43,545 nt of DNA from Acidimicrobiaceae bacterium (GCA_003167415.1 PMTF01000014.1:1-43545); one strand, 5' to 3'. Shown: positions 1 to 8,713, counted from the first letter of the stretch. The notes: a model not told the origin generated them from the sequence alone. Numbers and translations: made by a program.

Positions 1-2
1 CC

Positions 3-401
3 AAGTTCGGCATTCCCGAAGCGTCCCGTGGTCTCGTCGCCGGAGCCGGCGGACTGATTCGTCTGCCCAAGCGCATACCCCTCGCCGTCGCCTACGAGAT
101 GGCCCTGACCGCCGAACCCATCGACGCCCAGCGCGCCTATGAACTCGGTCTCGTGAACCGCGTCGTACCGGGCGAGCAGGTCCTCGACGAAGCCGTCGCG
201 CTCGCCGAACGCATCGCCAAGAACGCGCCGCTCGCCGTGCGAACGTCGAAAGACGTCATGAAGAAAGCGCGCGAACTCTCCGAAGAGGAGTGCTGGAAAC
301 TGAACTCCGAAGCCTTTGGGATGATCGGTCGAAGTGCCGACGCGCTCGAAGGGGCGGTGGCCTTCGCTGAGAAGCGCGAACCCCAATGGCAGGGTAAATA
401 G
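3..401 (+). CDS. Enoyl-CoA hydratase/isomerase family protein, C-terminal part (gene runs off the left edge)
   Basis: The first 132 readable codons are the C-terminal half of a crotonase-fold protein; the true start lies outside the window. The reading frame is open from base 3 and ends in TAG. The early segment with FGIPEASRGLVAGAGG, followed by RLPKRIP, matches the crotonase region in which substrate-binding and active-site residues sit. It continues into the family pattern 'ALTAEPIDAQRAYELGLVN-V', then the C-terminal helices with 'APLAVRTSKDVM'. Members hydrate or isomerise enoyl-CoA esters in fatty-acid or amino-acid catabolism. The substrate cannot be decided from this fragment. It converges with the azlD gene, whose stop is 20 bases away. 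Confidence 0.88.
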   Translation, partial: KFGIPEASRGLVAGAGGLIRLPKRIPLAVAYEMALTAEPIDAQRAYELGLVNRVVPGEQVLDEAVALAERIAKNAPLAVRTSKDVMKKARELSEEECWKLNSEAFGMIGRSADALEGAVAFAEKREPQWQGK

Positions 402-420
402 TCGATTCGTTTTGAATGAC

Positions 421-735
421 TCAGTGCAAGTGATAGACGAGCGCTGAGGTTGCGGCCGCGGCGACGACGACGACGGGGAATGGAGCCTTGGCGAACAGCG
501 CCGCGAGCGCGAGCGCGAGACCGGCCAGTCGGTGATCGATGACCACGTGGGTCTTCACCACCACGCCCTGGGCCACGACGAGAGCGCTGAGCAACGAGAT
601 AGGGATCAACGCGTTGATGCGCTGGAGGCGTGGATTCGCCAACCACGGTTCCGGGACCAGGTAACCGAGCAGTTTGATCGCGAAGCACAGCGTGCACGTG
701 GCACCGAGCACGATCCACATCGCCATCGAACTCAC
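421..735 (-). CDS. azlD: AzlD-family branched-chain amino acid transport protein
   Basis: A small, very hydrophobic protein of about 104 residues with three or four membrane segments. The pattern KLLGYLVPEPWL followed by RINALIPISLLSALV is typical of the AzlD family, the small partner of AzlC in branched-chain amino acid efflux. I chose GTG at 735 because it overlaps the azlC stop as GTGA and has GGAGG five bases upstream; ATG at 726 is an alternative. It is translationally coupled to azlC, so the two very likely form one transporter. The substrate is known from the family only. Confidence 0.8.
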   Translation of the reverse strand: MSSMAMWIVLGATCTLCFAIKLLGYLVPEPWLANPRLQRINALIPISLLSALVVAQGVVVKTHVVIDHRLAGLALALAALFAKAPFPVVVVAAAATSALVYHLH

Positions 736-1397
736 TTCGCCCTCCATCCGAGTACGACGGCCACGACGATCGTCGCGATGATCGGCAGACCGGCCGGCAG
801 CCACGGCGTGACGAGCATCGCGAAGACTATGGAGGTCGCGGCCACCCCGCGCAGGAAGTTCGACTGCAAACGCGGCCACAACAGTCCGAGGAACGCCGCG
901 GGCACCGCGGCGTCCAGTCCCCACGACGCCGGATTGCCGAGCGCCTTGGCGCCCAGCGCGCCGAGGAGGGTGAAGATGTTCCAGAAGAGGAAGACGCCGG
1001 TGCCGGTGATCCAGAAGCCTTCGCGCATCGCCGCCACGCCGCGCGGGGCTTGGGTGAGCGCCACGCCCGTCGACTCGTCGATCGTGATGTGGGCCGCGAG
1101 CACTCGACGCGCGCCCTTCACCTTGAGTAGCGGCGCCATCTGTATTCCGTACAGGGCGTTGCGAGTTCCCAACATCGTGGCGGCCGCTATGGCACTGGCC
1201 GCCACCCCGCCGGAGGCCACGACCCCCACCGCGGCGAACTGGCTCGCGCCGGTAAAGGTGAACAGGGAAAAGAGGCAGCTTTGCAGCACCGAGAAGCCGG
1301 CCGCGACGCTGGCCGCCCCGAAGGCCACGCCGTAGGTGCCGACCGTGATCGCCACGCTGAGAGAGTCCCGAACGGTGCTCTTGGTCAGCTTCGACAT
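732..1397 (-). CDS. azlC: AzlC-family branched-chain amino acid permease
   Basis: The larger subunit of an AzlCD-type exporter, about 221 residues with several hydrophobic segments. The N-terminal region 'DSLSVAITVGTYGVAFGA' and the central 'FTFTGASQFAAVGV' and 'TRNALYGIQMAPLL' stretches are characteristic of AzlC. The ATG at 1397 (MSKLTKS) gives a normal N-terminus; a TTG at 1427 would add ten residues and has no better ribosome binding site. The gene is divergent from tatA with about 100 bases between them. Loss or gain of AzlCD usually alters export of leucine, valine or analogues; here that is by family only. Confidence 0.85.
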   Translation of the reverse strand: MSKLTKSTVRDSLSVAITVGTYGVAFGAASVAAGFSVLQSCLFSLFTFTGASQFAAVGVVASGGVAASAIAAATMLGTRNALYGIQMAPLLKVKGARRVLAAHITIDESTGVALTQAPRGVAAMREGFWITGTGVFLFWNIFTLLGALGAKALGNPASWGLDAAVPAAFLGLLWPRLQSNFLRGVAATSIVFAMLVTPWLPAGLPIIATIVVAVVLGWRAK

Positions 1398-1500
1398 CCG
1401 CACAGTCTTGCCGAATCGAATAATCAAGTGATATGGGGCGCCTTCGCGAAGCTAGGTGGGGCGCACTACTCTGGAACTACGCACGTCAAAGGAGAAGGCA

Positions 1501-1719
1501 ATGTTCTTAGGCGATATTTTTGGGCCCGATCTCTTGATCGTTGTCATTGTCGTCGCGGTCCTCGTCTTTGGGGGCTCCGCCATTCCGAAGTTGGCCAAGA
1601 ACCTCGGTTCGGCCAAGTCTGAGTTTGAGAAGGGGCTGAAAGAGGCCAAGACGACCGACACCTCGACCGACAAGCCTTCGCCGACGGCCGAGACCAAGGC
1701 CCCCGACACCGACAAGTAG
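1501..1719 (+). CDS. tatA: Sec-independent protein translocase subunit TatA
   Basis: A 72-residue protein with the exact TatA plan: a short N-terminus, one membrane helix (about residues 9-23, LLIVVIVVAVLVFGG), a hinge with FGGSAIPKLAKNLG, an amphipathic helix to about residue 50, and an acidic, Thr/Pro-rich tail. TatA oligomers form the pore of the twin-arginine pathway, which exports folded proteins. AAAGGAG lies a few bases before the ATG and fixes this start; an upstream in-frame start at 1456 lacks such a site and would place an unlikely extension before the helix. No tatB or tatC is adjacent, so the rest of the translocase must be elsewhere. Confidence 0.92.
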   Translation: MFLGDIFGPDLLIVVIVVAVLVFGGSAIPKLAKNLGSAKSEFEKGLKEAKTTDTSTDKPSPTAETKAPDTDK

Positions 1720-1789
1720 TCCGACTTCGTCGACGACTCATTTGGAGTCTGTGACGCCCCTTTCGCGAGCCTCGCGAGATCTCGCTAAC

Positions 1790-1806
1790 CCCGTTCCGGG
1801 AACGGG
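1790..1806 (+). terminator. Short GC-rich hairpin after tatA, possible terminator
   Basis: CCCGTTCC (1790-1797) and GGAACGGG (1799-1806) are perfect inverted copies around one base; in practice a 7-bp stem with a 3-base loop. It lies about 70 bases after the tatA stop and 54 before ctaC. There is no T-run after it, so it is a weak candidate for intrinsic termination and may be only a structured leader element. Confidence 0.35.
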
Positions 1807-1859
1807 CTTGGGCTCGATTGGCGACCGATCGCGACGAATATTTTGAGTAGTGTCGTGAC

Positions 1860-2711
1860 GTGGAATCACCTACCCTGCCCCCACAGGGTGTAACAGTTCG
1901 CACTCGTCGGTGGCGTCGCGTGCGGCGGTTCGTTGCACTCCCTCTCGCGGCCCTGGCCCTGTCCGGATGCACCGTGCCCTCCTTTGGCGCCCATCAGGGA
2001 GCGACCACGGAATCGAGTTCGGTGTACCACTTGTGGCAGGGATTCTCCATCGGCGCCGTCGTCATCGGTGGCTTCGTGGTCGTGCTCTTCGTCTACGCGA
2101 TCATCCGTTTCCGGCGTAAGAGTGACAACATTCCGCGACAGGCCCAGTATCACCTGCCCGCTGAAGTGCTCTACACCGTGGTGCCGATCCTGGTCGTCTT
2201 CGGACTCTTCGCGGCCACGCTGGTCGTGGAGAACAAAGAAGTGGCCGATCCCAAGACCAACGTCACGGTCGATGTGAACGCCTTCCAGTGGGGCTGGAAG
2301 TTCACCTACCCCGGCACCGAGACGGTCGTGATCGGTCAAACGACCCAGGATCCGACCATGGAGATCCCGGTGAACACCAACATCCACATCAACTTGACCT
2401 CGACCGACGTCATCCACGGCTTCTACGTGAAGGCCTTCAACTTCTCGCGCTACGCCCTACCGGGCGTGCTCAATCAGTTCACGCTCGACGCGGTCAAGAC
2501 CGGCAATTTCTACGGTCAGTGCACGCAGCTCTGCGGTCTCTACCATTCCCTTATGTTCTTTAACGTGAAGGTCGTGACGATGTCGCAGTACAGCGCGTGG
2601 CTCGCGAAGACGGCGAACCCCGCGGCCTTCGCCGCCGCCGCCAAGACGACCAAACAACAGACGAGCACGCAGGTCCCGACGAAGCCAGCCTCGAGCCACG
2701 GGGCTAACTGA
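1860..2711 (+). CDS. ctaC: Cytochrome c oxidase subunit II (CuA subunit), lipoprotein
   Basis: Subunit II of an aa3-type terminal oxidase, 283 residues, which accepts electrons and passes them to subunit I. The N-terminus is a lipoprotein signal: arginine-rich start, hydrophobic stretch, then the lipobox LSGC near residues 35-38. Two membrane helices follow (about 58-82 and 98-120), then the cupredoxin domain. The CuA ligands are all present: H186 in DVIHGF, and C221, C225, H229 and M232 in GQCTQLCGLYHSLM. The residue between the cysteines that is often Glu is Gln here (Q223); this ligand acts through its backbone, so function should be kept. The start is GTG. The stop overlaps the ctaD start by one base. 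Confidence 0.95.
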   Translation: MESPTLPPQGVTVRTRRWRRVRRFVALPLAALALSGCTVPSFGAHQGATTESSSVYHLWQGFSIGAVVIGGFVVVLFVYAIIRFRRKSDNIPRQAQYHLPAEVLYTVVPILVVFGLFAATLVVENKEVADPKTNVTVDVNAFQWGWKFTYPGTETVVIGQTTQDPTMEIPVNTNIHINLTSTDVIHGFYVKAFNFSRYALPGVLNQFTLDAVKTGNFYGQCTQLCGLYHSLMFFNVKVVTMSQYSAWLAKTANPAAFAAAAKTTKQQTSTQVPTKPASSHGAN

Positions 2712-4456
2712 TGACCGACCTCATCACGCCCCAGGTCGCGCACGCCGACGACGGCCACCACCAGGAAGAGCACCACGGAGCGACCGGGATCCTGAAGTGG
2801 ATGACCTCGACCGACCACAAGGTCATCGGGCTCTCCTACACCGTCACTTCGGTCGTCATGCTCATCATCGGCGGACTGTTCGCCGAGATCATTCGCGCCC
2901 AGCTCGCCTCGCCCAACGGAACGATCGTCTCCTTGGCCCAGTACAACGAACTGTTCACCATGCACGGATCGGTGATGATCTACCTCTTCGCCGGTCCCTT
3001 CGCCTTCGGAGGACTCGCCAACATTATTGTGCCGATGCAGATCGGCGCGCCGGACATGGCCTTCCCACGTCTCAACGCGCTTTCTTACTGGCTCTATCTC
3101 ATGGGTTCGCTCACCATGTTGATGGGGTTCTTCACCGCCGGGGGCGCGGCCAACTTCGGCTGGGTCGCCTACGCGCCGCTCTCGAACTCCATCAACACCC
3201 CCGGGGCCGGGGCCGACCTCTGGATTGGCGGACTGTTACTCACGGGATTCTCGGCGATCTTCACCGGCGTGAATCTCACCGCGACGATCTTCTATTTGCG
3301 CGCGCCGGGCATGACGATGTTCCGTATGCCGATCTTCACCTGGAACATGTTGGTGACCGCGATCCTCATCCTGCTGGCCTTCCCGGTGCTGACCGCCGGA
3401 CTCATCATGCTCTACTGCGACCGACACTTCGGGACCCATATCTACTCCGTTGCTGGAGGAGGTGTTCCGGTGCTGTGGCAACACATCTTCTGGTTCTGGG
3501 GCCATCCGGAGGTCTATATTCTCGCCCTGCCGTTCTTCGGCATTGCGACCGAGATCATCGCGGTCTTCTCCAAGAAGCCCGTCTTCGGGTACAAGAGCAT
3601 GGTCTTCGCCACGCTCACCATCGGTGCGCTGTCCTTGGGCGTGTGGGCCCACCACATGTTCACGACCGGCGTGGTGCTGCTCCCCTTCTTCTCGATCATG
3701 AGTCTCTTGATCGCGGTGCCGACGGGCATCAAGATATTCAACTGGATAGGCACCATGTGGCGAGGGGAGCTATGGTTCTCGACCGCCATGTTGATGGCCC
3801 TCGGCTTCCTGTTTACGTTCCTCATCGGGGGCCTCACCGGCGTCTACCTGGCCAGTCCCCCGCTGGACTTCTTCACCCACGACACGTATTTCGTCGTCGC
3901 GCACTTCCACTCCATCGTCATGGCGTTGGTCCTCGCCGGAATGGGCGGACTGTACTACTGGGGTCCGAAATTCACCGGTTACATGCTGAATGAGAAGTTC
4001 GGGAAGATCCAGTTCTGGTTCTTGTTTATTGGCACGCAAGTATTTACGTTCCCGCAGTATCTCCTCGGACTCGACGGCATGCCGCGTCGCATCCCCATCT
4101 ATCCGCACTCTCCGCAGTGGAAATCGCTCAATGACTGGAGCACGTTCGGCGCGATCCTGGTCGGCGTCTCCATGATCGTGTTCGTCGTCAACGTGGGCTA
4201 CAGCTGGAAGAGATACCCGGCCGGGGACAATCCGTGGGACGCCCAGACCCTCGAGTGGTTCACCACGTCGCCGCCACCGCACCACAACTTCTACCGTTTG
4301 CCCCAGATCCGGTCGGAACGTCCCACCTGGGACTACAACCACCCCGAACATCGTTCGTTGGCCCACGGAGCCGGTGGTACCGGCACGCACCACGAACCGC
4401 CTCTGGCCAACGCGATCGTCGGAATGCTCGAACATGATCAAGATCACGACGCATGA
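2711..4456 (+). CDS. ctaD: Cytochrome c oxidase subunit I (aa3-type)
   Basis: The catalytic subunit of the oxidase, 581 residues with twelve or so membrane helices. Haem and CuB ligands are visible: H85 in FTMHGSVMIYL, H265 and the cross-linked Y269 in WGHPEVYI, H314-H315 in WAHHMFTTG, and H398/H400 in VAHFHSIV. It reduces oxygen to water and pumps protons. The N-terminus carries a histidine-rich stretch (DDGHHQEEHHGA), and the C-terminus is again His-rich, which is common in actinobacterial CtaD. It starts on TGATG overlapping ctaC and ends on ATGA overlapping ctaF, so the three genes are translated together. Subunit III (ctaE) is not in the window. Confidence 0.97.
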   Translation: MTDLITPQVAHADDGHHQEEHHGATGILKWMTSTDHKVIGLSYTVTSVVMLIIGGLFAEIIRAQLASPNGTIVSLAQYNELFTMHGSVMIYLFAGPFAFGGLANIIVPMQIGAPDMAFPRLNALSYWLYLMGSLTMLMGFFTAGGAANFGWVAYAPLSNSINTPGAGADLWIGGLLLTGFSAIFTGVNLTATIFYLRAPGMTMFRMPIFTWNMLVTAILILLAFPVLTAGLIMLYCDRHFGTHIYSVAGGGVPVLWQHIFWFWGHPEVYILALPFFGIATEIIAVFSKKPVFGYKSMVFATLTIGALSLGVWAHHMFTTGVVLLPFFSIMSLLIAVPTGIKIFNWIGTMWRGELWFSTAMLMALGFLFTFLIGGLTGVYLASPPLDFFTHDTYFVVAHFHSIVMALVLAGMGGLYYWGPKFTGYMLNEKFGKIQFWFLFIGTQVFTFPQYLLGLDGMPRRIPIYPHSPQWKSLNDWSTFGAILVGVSMIVFVVNVGYSWKRYPAGDNPWDAQTLEWFTTSPPPHHNFYRLPQIRSERPTWDYNHPEHRSLAHGAGGTGTHHEPPLANAIVGMLEHDQDHDA

Positions 4457-4845
4457 GAGTTGAAGCCAAGATCCTGCTGGGCCTCGGCGCCTTCTTCGGC
4501 ATCATGTGTGCCGTCTATTGGAACTGGAGCCTCGAGAACGCCGGCGGCGTGATGATGTTCGCCGGCATGTTGCTCTGCTTCTTGCCCGGCAGCTACTACT
4601 ACTGGTGGAGCCGTCGGATGAAGGCTCGCCCCGAAGACGATCCTCAGGCCACGCAGAGCGAAGGCGCCGGCGTCGTCGGTTCCTTCCCCGGTTCATCGAT
4701 CTTCCCGTTCACCCTGGGCATGGGCGCGTTCTTCGTCGTACTGGCGCTGGTCTTCGGAATCTGGTTCCTCGTTCCCGGCCTCGGTCTCGCGGCCTGGGCG
4801 GTACTCGGAGCGACGGCCGAAGGTCGCCGCGGAGGCCACGTCTAA
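4453..4845 (+). CDS. ctaF: Cytochrome c oxidase subunit IV, actinobacterial type
   Basis: A 130-residue membrane protein with four hydrophobic segments (about 5-20, 33-50, 75-100, 104-122). The position directly after ctaD, the ATGA overlap and the motifs YYWWSRRMKARPEDDP and FPFTLGMGAFF are those of the small CtaF subunit of actinobacterial aa3 oxidases (PF12270). It contributes to assembly and stability of the oxidase and has no cofactor ligands. Length is close to the family norm of about 130-140 residues. Confidence 0.92.
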   Translation: MRVEAKILLGLGAFFGIMCAVYWNWSLENAGGVMMFAGMLLCFLPGSYYYWWSRRMKARPEDDPQATQSEGAGVVGSFPGSSIFPFTLGMGAFFVVLALVFGIWFLVPGLGLAAWAVLGATAEGRRGGHV

Positions 4846-4857
4846 GACGTCCGTTGG

Positions 4858-4877
4858 GGCAAGTTGAATCGCTTGCC
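4858..4877 (+). terminator. Weak hairpin downstream of the cta genes
   Basis: GGCAAG (4858-4863) pairs with CTTGCC (4872-4877) across an 8-base loop, 13 bases after the ctaF stop. There is no T-run. It is the only secondary structure I see in the 228 bases between ctaF and the next gene, which otherwise contain no recognisable feature. Low confidence as a terminator. Confidence 0.25.
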
Positions 4878-5073
4878 AATTGGTCAATGTTCGGAGTGCA
4901 GTGCTCAGTCACAGAGTGAGAACCTGGACGTTGCCGTCACATCCACGGGAACCCAATCGAATTGCTCGACGAAGCTGCCCACTGACTCGTGTCATCACGT
5001 GTCGGAGTCCATGCAATACGATTCCAGTCGAAGTGCTGACGTTCTTCATTACTGATATTGCGAGCGGGGGCGC

Positions 5074-5805
5074 GTGAAAACTCTGGTGGCGGAACTTCGC
5101 GCAGTATTGATTCCGGGTATTGACGCTCGACAGGGGCCGCTGCCCCCGATGCTCGTGATCATGACCGTAGTGACGGGGCTCGTCGACTCCTTCAGTTTCT
5201 TGAAACTCGGACACGTTTTCGTCGCGAACTCGACGGGCAACATACTTTTCATGGGCTTCGCGTTGGCCCACGTGCCGGGTTTCTCGATCGTCGAGTCGTC
5301 GCTCGCGCTGGCGGCCACTCTGGTTGGCGCGTTCGTCGGCGGCAGACTTTGCTCGGCGTACGCGGACCATCGAGACCAGATCCTCGGACTGACGGCGTCG
5401 ATTGAGGCCGTCCTGATAGCGATCGCCGTACTGTTGTCGCTGTTCACTTCGATCCCCGTCCACGGGATCTACCGCACGGCCCTCGTCGGAGTCCTCGGTG
5501 TGGCGATGGGCATTCAGAACGCCGCCGCACGCAAACTCGCTGTTCCTGACCTCACCACGACCGTCCTTACTCTCACCATCACGGGTCTCGGCGCCGACAG
5601 CGTTCTCGCAGGCGGCACGGGGTCTCGGGCGGGTCGGCGACTCATTGCCATCGCCTCGATGTTGATCGGGGCCGTGATTGGGGCTCTCCTGGAACTTCAC
5701 ACCGCACTGTGCACCCCGCTCATCACGGCTTTATTGCTGATGCTGGTCGTTGTTGTCTGGGTCACGATGGCCGGACGGTCGAACGGGGCGTGGACCTCGG
5801 CGTAG
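5074..5805 (+). CDS. DUF1275 (YoaK-like) family membrane protein
   Basis: A 243-residue protein with about six membrane segments. The N-terminal half has the DUF1275 hallmark: a segment ending 'GLVDSFSFLKLGHVFVANSTGNILFMG', in which the TGN sequence is strongly conserved in the family. Later motifs 'GVAMGIQNAAARKL' and 'DLTTTVLTLTITGL' are also typical. The biochemical role of DUF1275 proteins is not established. The start is GTG with AGCGGGGG upstream. It stands between the oxidase genes and the repeat protein gene without obvious co-transcription; the gap to the next gene is 68 bases. Confidence 0.85.
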   Translation: MKTLVAELRAVLIPGIDARQGPLPPMLVIMTVVTGLVDSFSFLKLGHVFVANSTGNILFMGFALAHVPGFSIVESSLALAATLVGAFVGGRLCSAYADHRDQILGLTASIEAVLIAIAVLLSLFTSIPVHGIYRTALVGVLGVAMGIQNAAARKLAVPDLTTTVLTLTITGLGADSVLAGGTGSRAGRRLIAIASMLIGAVIGALLELHTALCTPLITALLLMLVVVVWVTMAGRSNGAWTSA

Positions 5806-5873
5806 GTACACACGGCTATGGTGAGCCGTCAACGGCCCCGAACAATCTCATGGGCCCCAAGAAAGTAGGAGCC

Positions 5874-7964
5874 ATGAGGCACTTTGATTCGGGGCGAGTT
5901 CGCTCCCTGACCGCAGGTCCCGCAAAAGTCCTTCTCGGAACGTTGCTGAGCGTTGCCAGTTTCGGCGTCCTGGCACTCAACGCCACTTCCGCCTCAGCTG
6001 GCATCGCGTCGAAAAACTTGAACGTTCGAGCACCGGCTACGGCTCTTTCGCCCCGTACGGAGGCGCCGGGCACGTGGGACAACGCCACCGAAGTGCCGGG
6101 TACGGCCGCGCTCAACGCGGGCGGCACTGCCGGAACCAACTCGATCTCGTGCAGTTCGGCCGGTAACTGCAGCGCCGGGGGCAGTTACTACGATGGTTCG
6201 GCGCTCTCACAGGCCTTCGTCGTGAATGAGACGAACGGTACGTGGGGTAACGCCGTCGAGGTTCCGGGAACCGCTGCCCTCAACGTTGGCGGTTCCGCGC
6301 AGGTGTTGTCGGTCTCGTGCAGTTCGGCCGGTAACTGTGGAGCAGGCGGCTCCTACACCGACAGTGCTGGTAACACTCAAGGTTTCGTGGTCAACGAAAC
6401 GGGCGGCACGTGGGGCAACGCCAGCCAAGTCATCGATCCCTCCGCCATAGGATCAACGGCCGCGTTCGGCGTCGAGTCGATCTCCTGCACCGCCGCGGGA
6501 AATTGCAGCGCCGTCGGAGACGACATCATTTCGGGCAATGCCAGCGTGGGCTTCGCCGTCAGTGAGACCGGCGGCACGTGGAGTGACGCCAACGAGGTCA
6601 CCATCACTTCCAGCTTTGGCGCCGGCGGGACTTCGCTGGACGTGATTGCGTGCACTTCGCCCGGCAACTGCAGCGCCGACGGCAACGGTATCTATCCTGA
6701 CACCGCGCTCTCCGGAGGCTTGGCGTACATCCCGTTCGAAGCGGATGAAACGAACGGCACGTGGGGCAACCCAATTATTTTCCCGGGTCTCGCGACACTC
6801 AACGTGGGACTCAACGCCACAGCAGTCGCAATTTCGTGCACTTCGCCCGGCAACTGCAGCGCCGGCGGCAACTACTCGGACGGCAGCAGCAATTTTCAGG
6901 CGTTCGTCGCGAGTGAGACGAAGGGCACGTGGGGCACTGCGATTGAAGTACCGGGTACGAGCGCTCTGAACGCCGGCGGTGTCGCGGAGGTGTACGCAAT
7001 CTCGTGTAGCTCGACTGGCAACTGCGCTGCGAGCGGTGTCTATTCGGACGGCACCAAGGTCTATCAAGATTTCGTGGTGAGTGAGACGAACGGCGCGTGG
7101 AATAACGCCGCGGAAATACCGGGCTCCTCTTCGCTCTTTGTCAACGGCACCGGCCCCAACCCAACTTCGATCTCGTGTAGCGCAGCGGGAAACTGCAGTG
7201 CCGCTGGCGTTTACTTTGACAGCGTGGGCCTAGCCCAAGCCTTCGTCGTCAATGAGAAGGATGGTACGTGGGGTGACGCCATCGAAGTCCCGGGCACCGG
7301 CGCCTTGAATACGGGTGGTGTCGGAGATACCTTGTCGATCTCCTGCAGCGCGGACAGTAGTTGCGGCGCAGGGGGCTTCTACTCGACCGGGTCAGGGATT
7401 TATGAGGCCTTCGTGACCGATATGGCACCCCTGTTCGACACCCAGGCCGCACTCCACGTGACGTCGACCCACGGCAAGGTCGGCACGGCCCTCAAGCTCG
7501 TGACCTCGGGCGGTTCGGGCACTGGTGGGCTGTCCTTCAGCGTGGTCAATGGATCCGCGAAGGGCTGTTCTGTCTCGGGCAACTCGCTTACGGCTACGAG
7601 TGCGGGAACCTGTTTGGTCACCGCCACCAAGGCCTCGGACGGTACGTACCTGGCCATCTCTTCGACGGCGCCCGTCGCGATGGCGTTACCAGCGCGACCA
7701 AAGACCTTGACCGTGCAATTCAACGCCAACAGCAGTGCGCTGACGCCCGCTTCGAGAAGTGCGCTCTCCACTCTTTCGAAGGAGCTCGTCAAGGGTGCCT
7801 CGATAACCGTTACGGGCTTCGCCAAAGGAAACGCGAAACTGGCGAAGAGTCGGGCTACTTCGGTGGCGAGTTACCTGTCCGGCAAAGACAAGACGCACGC
7901 GACGATAAGGACGATCACGGGTTCAGCGGCAAATGCGGTGACGGTAGCGACGACCAAGCAGTAA
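5874..7964 (+). CDS. Secreted eight-repeat 'GNC' protein with Ig-like domain and OmpA-like C-terminus
   Basis: A 696-residue exported protein. Residues 1-42 are a Sec signal peptide (hydrophobic VLLGTLLSVASFGVLAL, cleavage near SASA-G). Eight repeats of about 48-60 residues follow (about 60-520). Each has a Cys pair in the form SCSSAGNCSAGG, a segment ending QAFVVNET, and a closing GTWGNA-EVPGTAALN. The repeats look like small beta-propeller blades, each possibly closed by a disulphide, but that is inference. Residues 525-605 resemble a bacterial Ig-like module with two Cys. Residues 608-696 begin TLTVQFNANSSALTPASRSAL and contain ITVTGFAKGN, which is the OmpA/MotB peptidoglycan-binding pattern. 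So the protein is probably exported and held on the cell wall. ATG 5874 is preceded by AGGAG; the longer upstream reading frame overlaps the previous gene and lacks support. Confidence 0.85.
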   Translation: MRHFDSGRVRSLTAGPAKVLLGTLLSVASFGVLALNATSASAGIASKNLNVRAPATALSPRTEAPGTWDNATEVPGTAALNAGGTAGTNSISCSSAGNCSAGGSYYDGSALSQAFVVNETNGTWGNAVEVPGTAALNVGGSAQVLSVSCSSAGNCGAGGSYTDSAGNTQGFVVNETGGTWGNASQVIDPSAIGSTAAFGVESISCTAAGNCSAVGDDIISGNASVGFAVSETGGTWSDANEVTITSSFGAGGTSLDVIACTSPGNCSADGNGIYPDTALSGGLAYIPFEADETNGTWGNPIIFPGLATLNVGLNATAVAISCTSPGNCSAGGNYSDGSSNFQAFVASETKGTWGTAIEVPGTSALNAGGVAEVYAISCSSTGNCAASGVYSDGTKVYQDFVVSETNGAWNNAAEIPGSSSLFVNGTGPNPTSISCSAAGNCSAAGVYFDSVGLAQAFVVNEKDGTWGDAIEVPGTGALNTGGVGDTLSISCSADSSCGAGGFYSTGSGIYEAFVTDMAPLFDTQAALHVTSTHGKVGTALKLVTSGGSGTGGLSFSVVNGSAKGCSVSGNSLTATSAGTCLVTATKASDGTYLAISSTAPVAMALPARPKTLTVQFNANSSALTPASRSALSTLSKELVKGASITVTGFAKGNAKLAKSRATSVASYLSGKDKTHATIRTITGSAANAVTVATTKQ
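6058..7420 (+). repeat. Eight degenerate tandem repeats inside the secreted protein gene
   Basis: Units of about 145-185 bases repeat in phase with the reading frame. The best conserved DNA pieces are the 'tcgtgcagttcggccggtaa' type segment coding for the Cys pair and the 'ggcacgtggggcaacgcc' type segment coding for GTWGNA. Cys-pair positions begin near 6147, 6315, 6484, 6651, 6834, 7008, 7170 and 7341. The seventh and eighth units diverge most (GAWNN; SCSADSSC). The divergence between units suggests an old expansion rather than recent slippage. Confidence 0.8.
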
Positions 7965-8011
7965 CACGCACCGGATTCGTTTCGCAGACCACGCGACGTA
8001 TCGAGATGGTC

Positions 8012-8548
8012 TTATAGGAAACCGACACGCGACAGCGGCCACATCCGAAAGAACGCCTTGCCGATGATGTCCGAACGCGGGACGGTGCCCCAGAATCGAC
8101 TGTCACAAGAGTTGGCTCGATTGTCGCCCATCACGTAGTAGTTATTCGCGGGAACCTTCAACTTCTTGATCGCGGGGTTGAGATCGGGCCAGTACTTCCA
8201 GGGCTCCTTCAACGGCTTGCCGTTCACGTAGACGGTATTGCCTTTCGAAGTGATAATTTGACCCGGCAGACCGATGACCCGCTTCACTAAATCGCTGTAA
8301 CTCCCGTCGTCGCAATGCTCGGTCGGCGGAGCTTTGAACACGATGATGTCACCGACGTTGATGGTGCCGAACCGGACGCTCAGTTTGTTGACCAATATTC
8401 GATCGCCGACGTGAAGTGTCGGCTCCATCGATCCCGACGGAATGAAGAACGTCTGGACCGCGTACATGCGAACGAGGAATGACGCCAGGACGGCGATGAT
8501 CAGGATCACGCCCCACTCGATGACGACCCTTCGCTGCGGCCTATTCAC
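8012..8548 (-). CDS. lepB: Signal peptidase I
   Basis: A 178-residue membrane-bound serine protease that removes signal peptides from Sec (and Tat) exported proteins. One N-terminal membrane helix (about residues 8-28) is followed by the catalytic Ser motif PSGSMEPTL (S40), the box with DRILVNK, the catalytic Lys in DLVKRVIGLPG (K89), and the C-terminal box GDNRANSCDSRFWG. All the catalytic residues are present. It starts with GTG. The gene converges with the repeat protein gene; 47 bases separate the two stops. The 165 bases upstream, up to the ABC permease gene, hold no other gene I can support. Confidence 0.94.
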   Translation of the reverse strand: MNRPQRRVVIEWGVILIIAVLASFLVRMYAVQTFFIPSGSMEPTLHVGDRILVNKLSVRFGTINVGDIIVFKAPPTEHCDDGSYSDLVKRVIGLPGQIITSKGNTVYVNGKPLKEPWKYWPDLNPAIKKLKVPANNYYVMGDNRANSCDSRFWGTVPRSDIIGKAFFRMWPLSRVGFL

Positions 8549-8713
8549 TGATCGGTGTCCTTCGAGGATTGGTCGCCACCCGTGACGACGCGAGTGAACG
8601 CGAGGGGGGCCAAGGCGACATCATTCAAGGCTATCGATGAGCACAGCGTCGAAAAGCTGCACCCGGCTGCCGGCGTGTGTCGCATTACAAAAGGAACGCA
8701 CTCGGCCGAGCGA

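Noticed and set aside
532-1335. Long plus-strand frame (267 codons) over azlC-azlD
   Set aside because: It is the antisense shadow of the two membrane protein genes, His/Ala/Arg-rich without structure.
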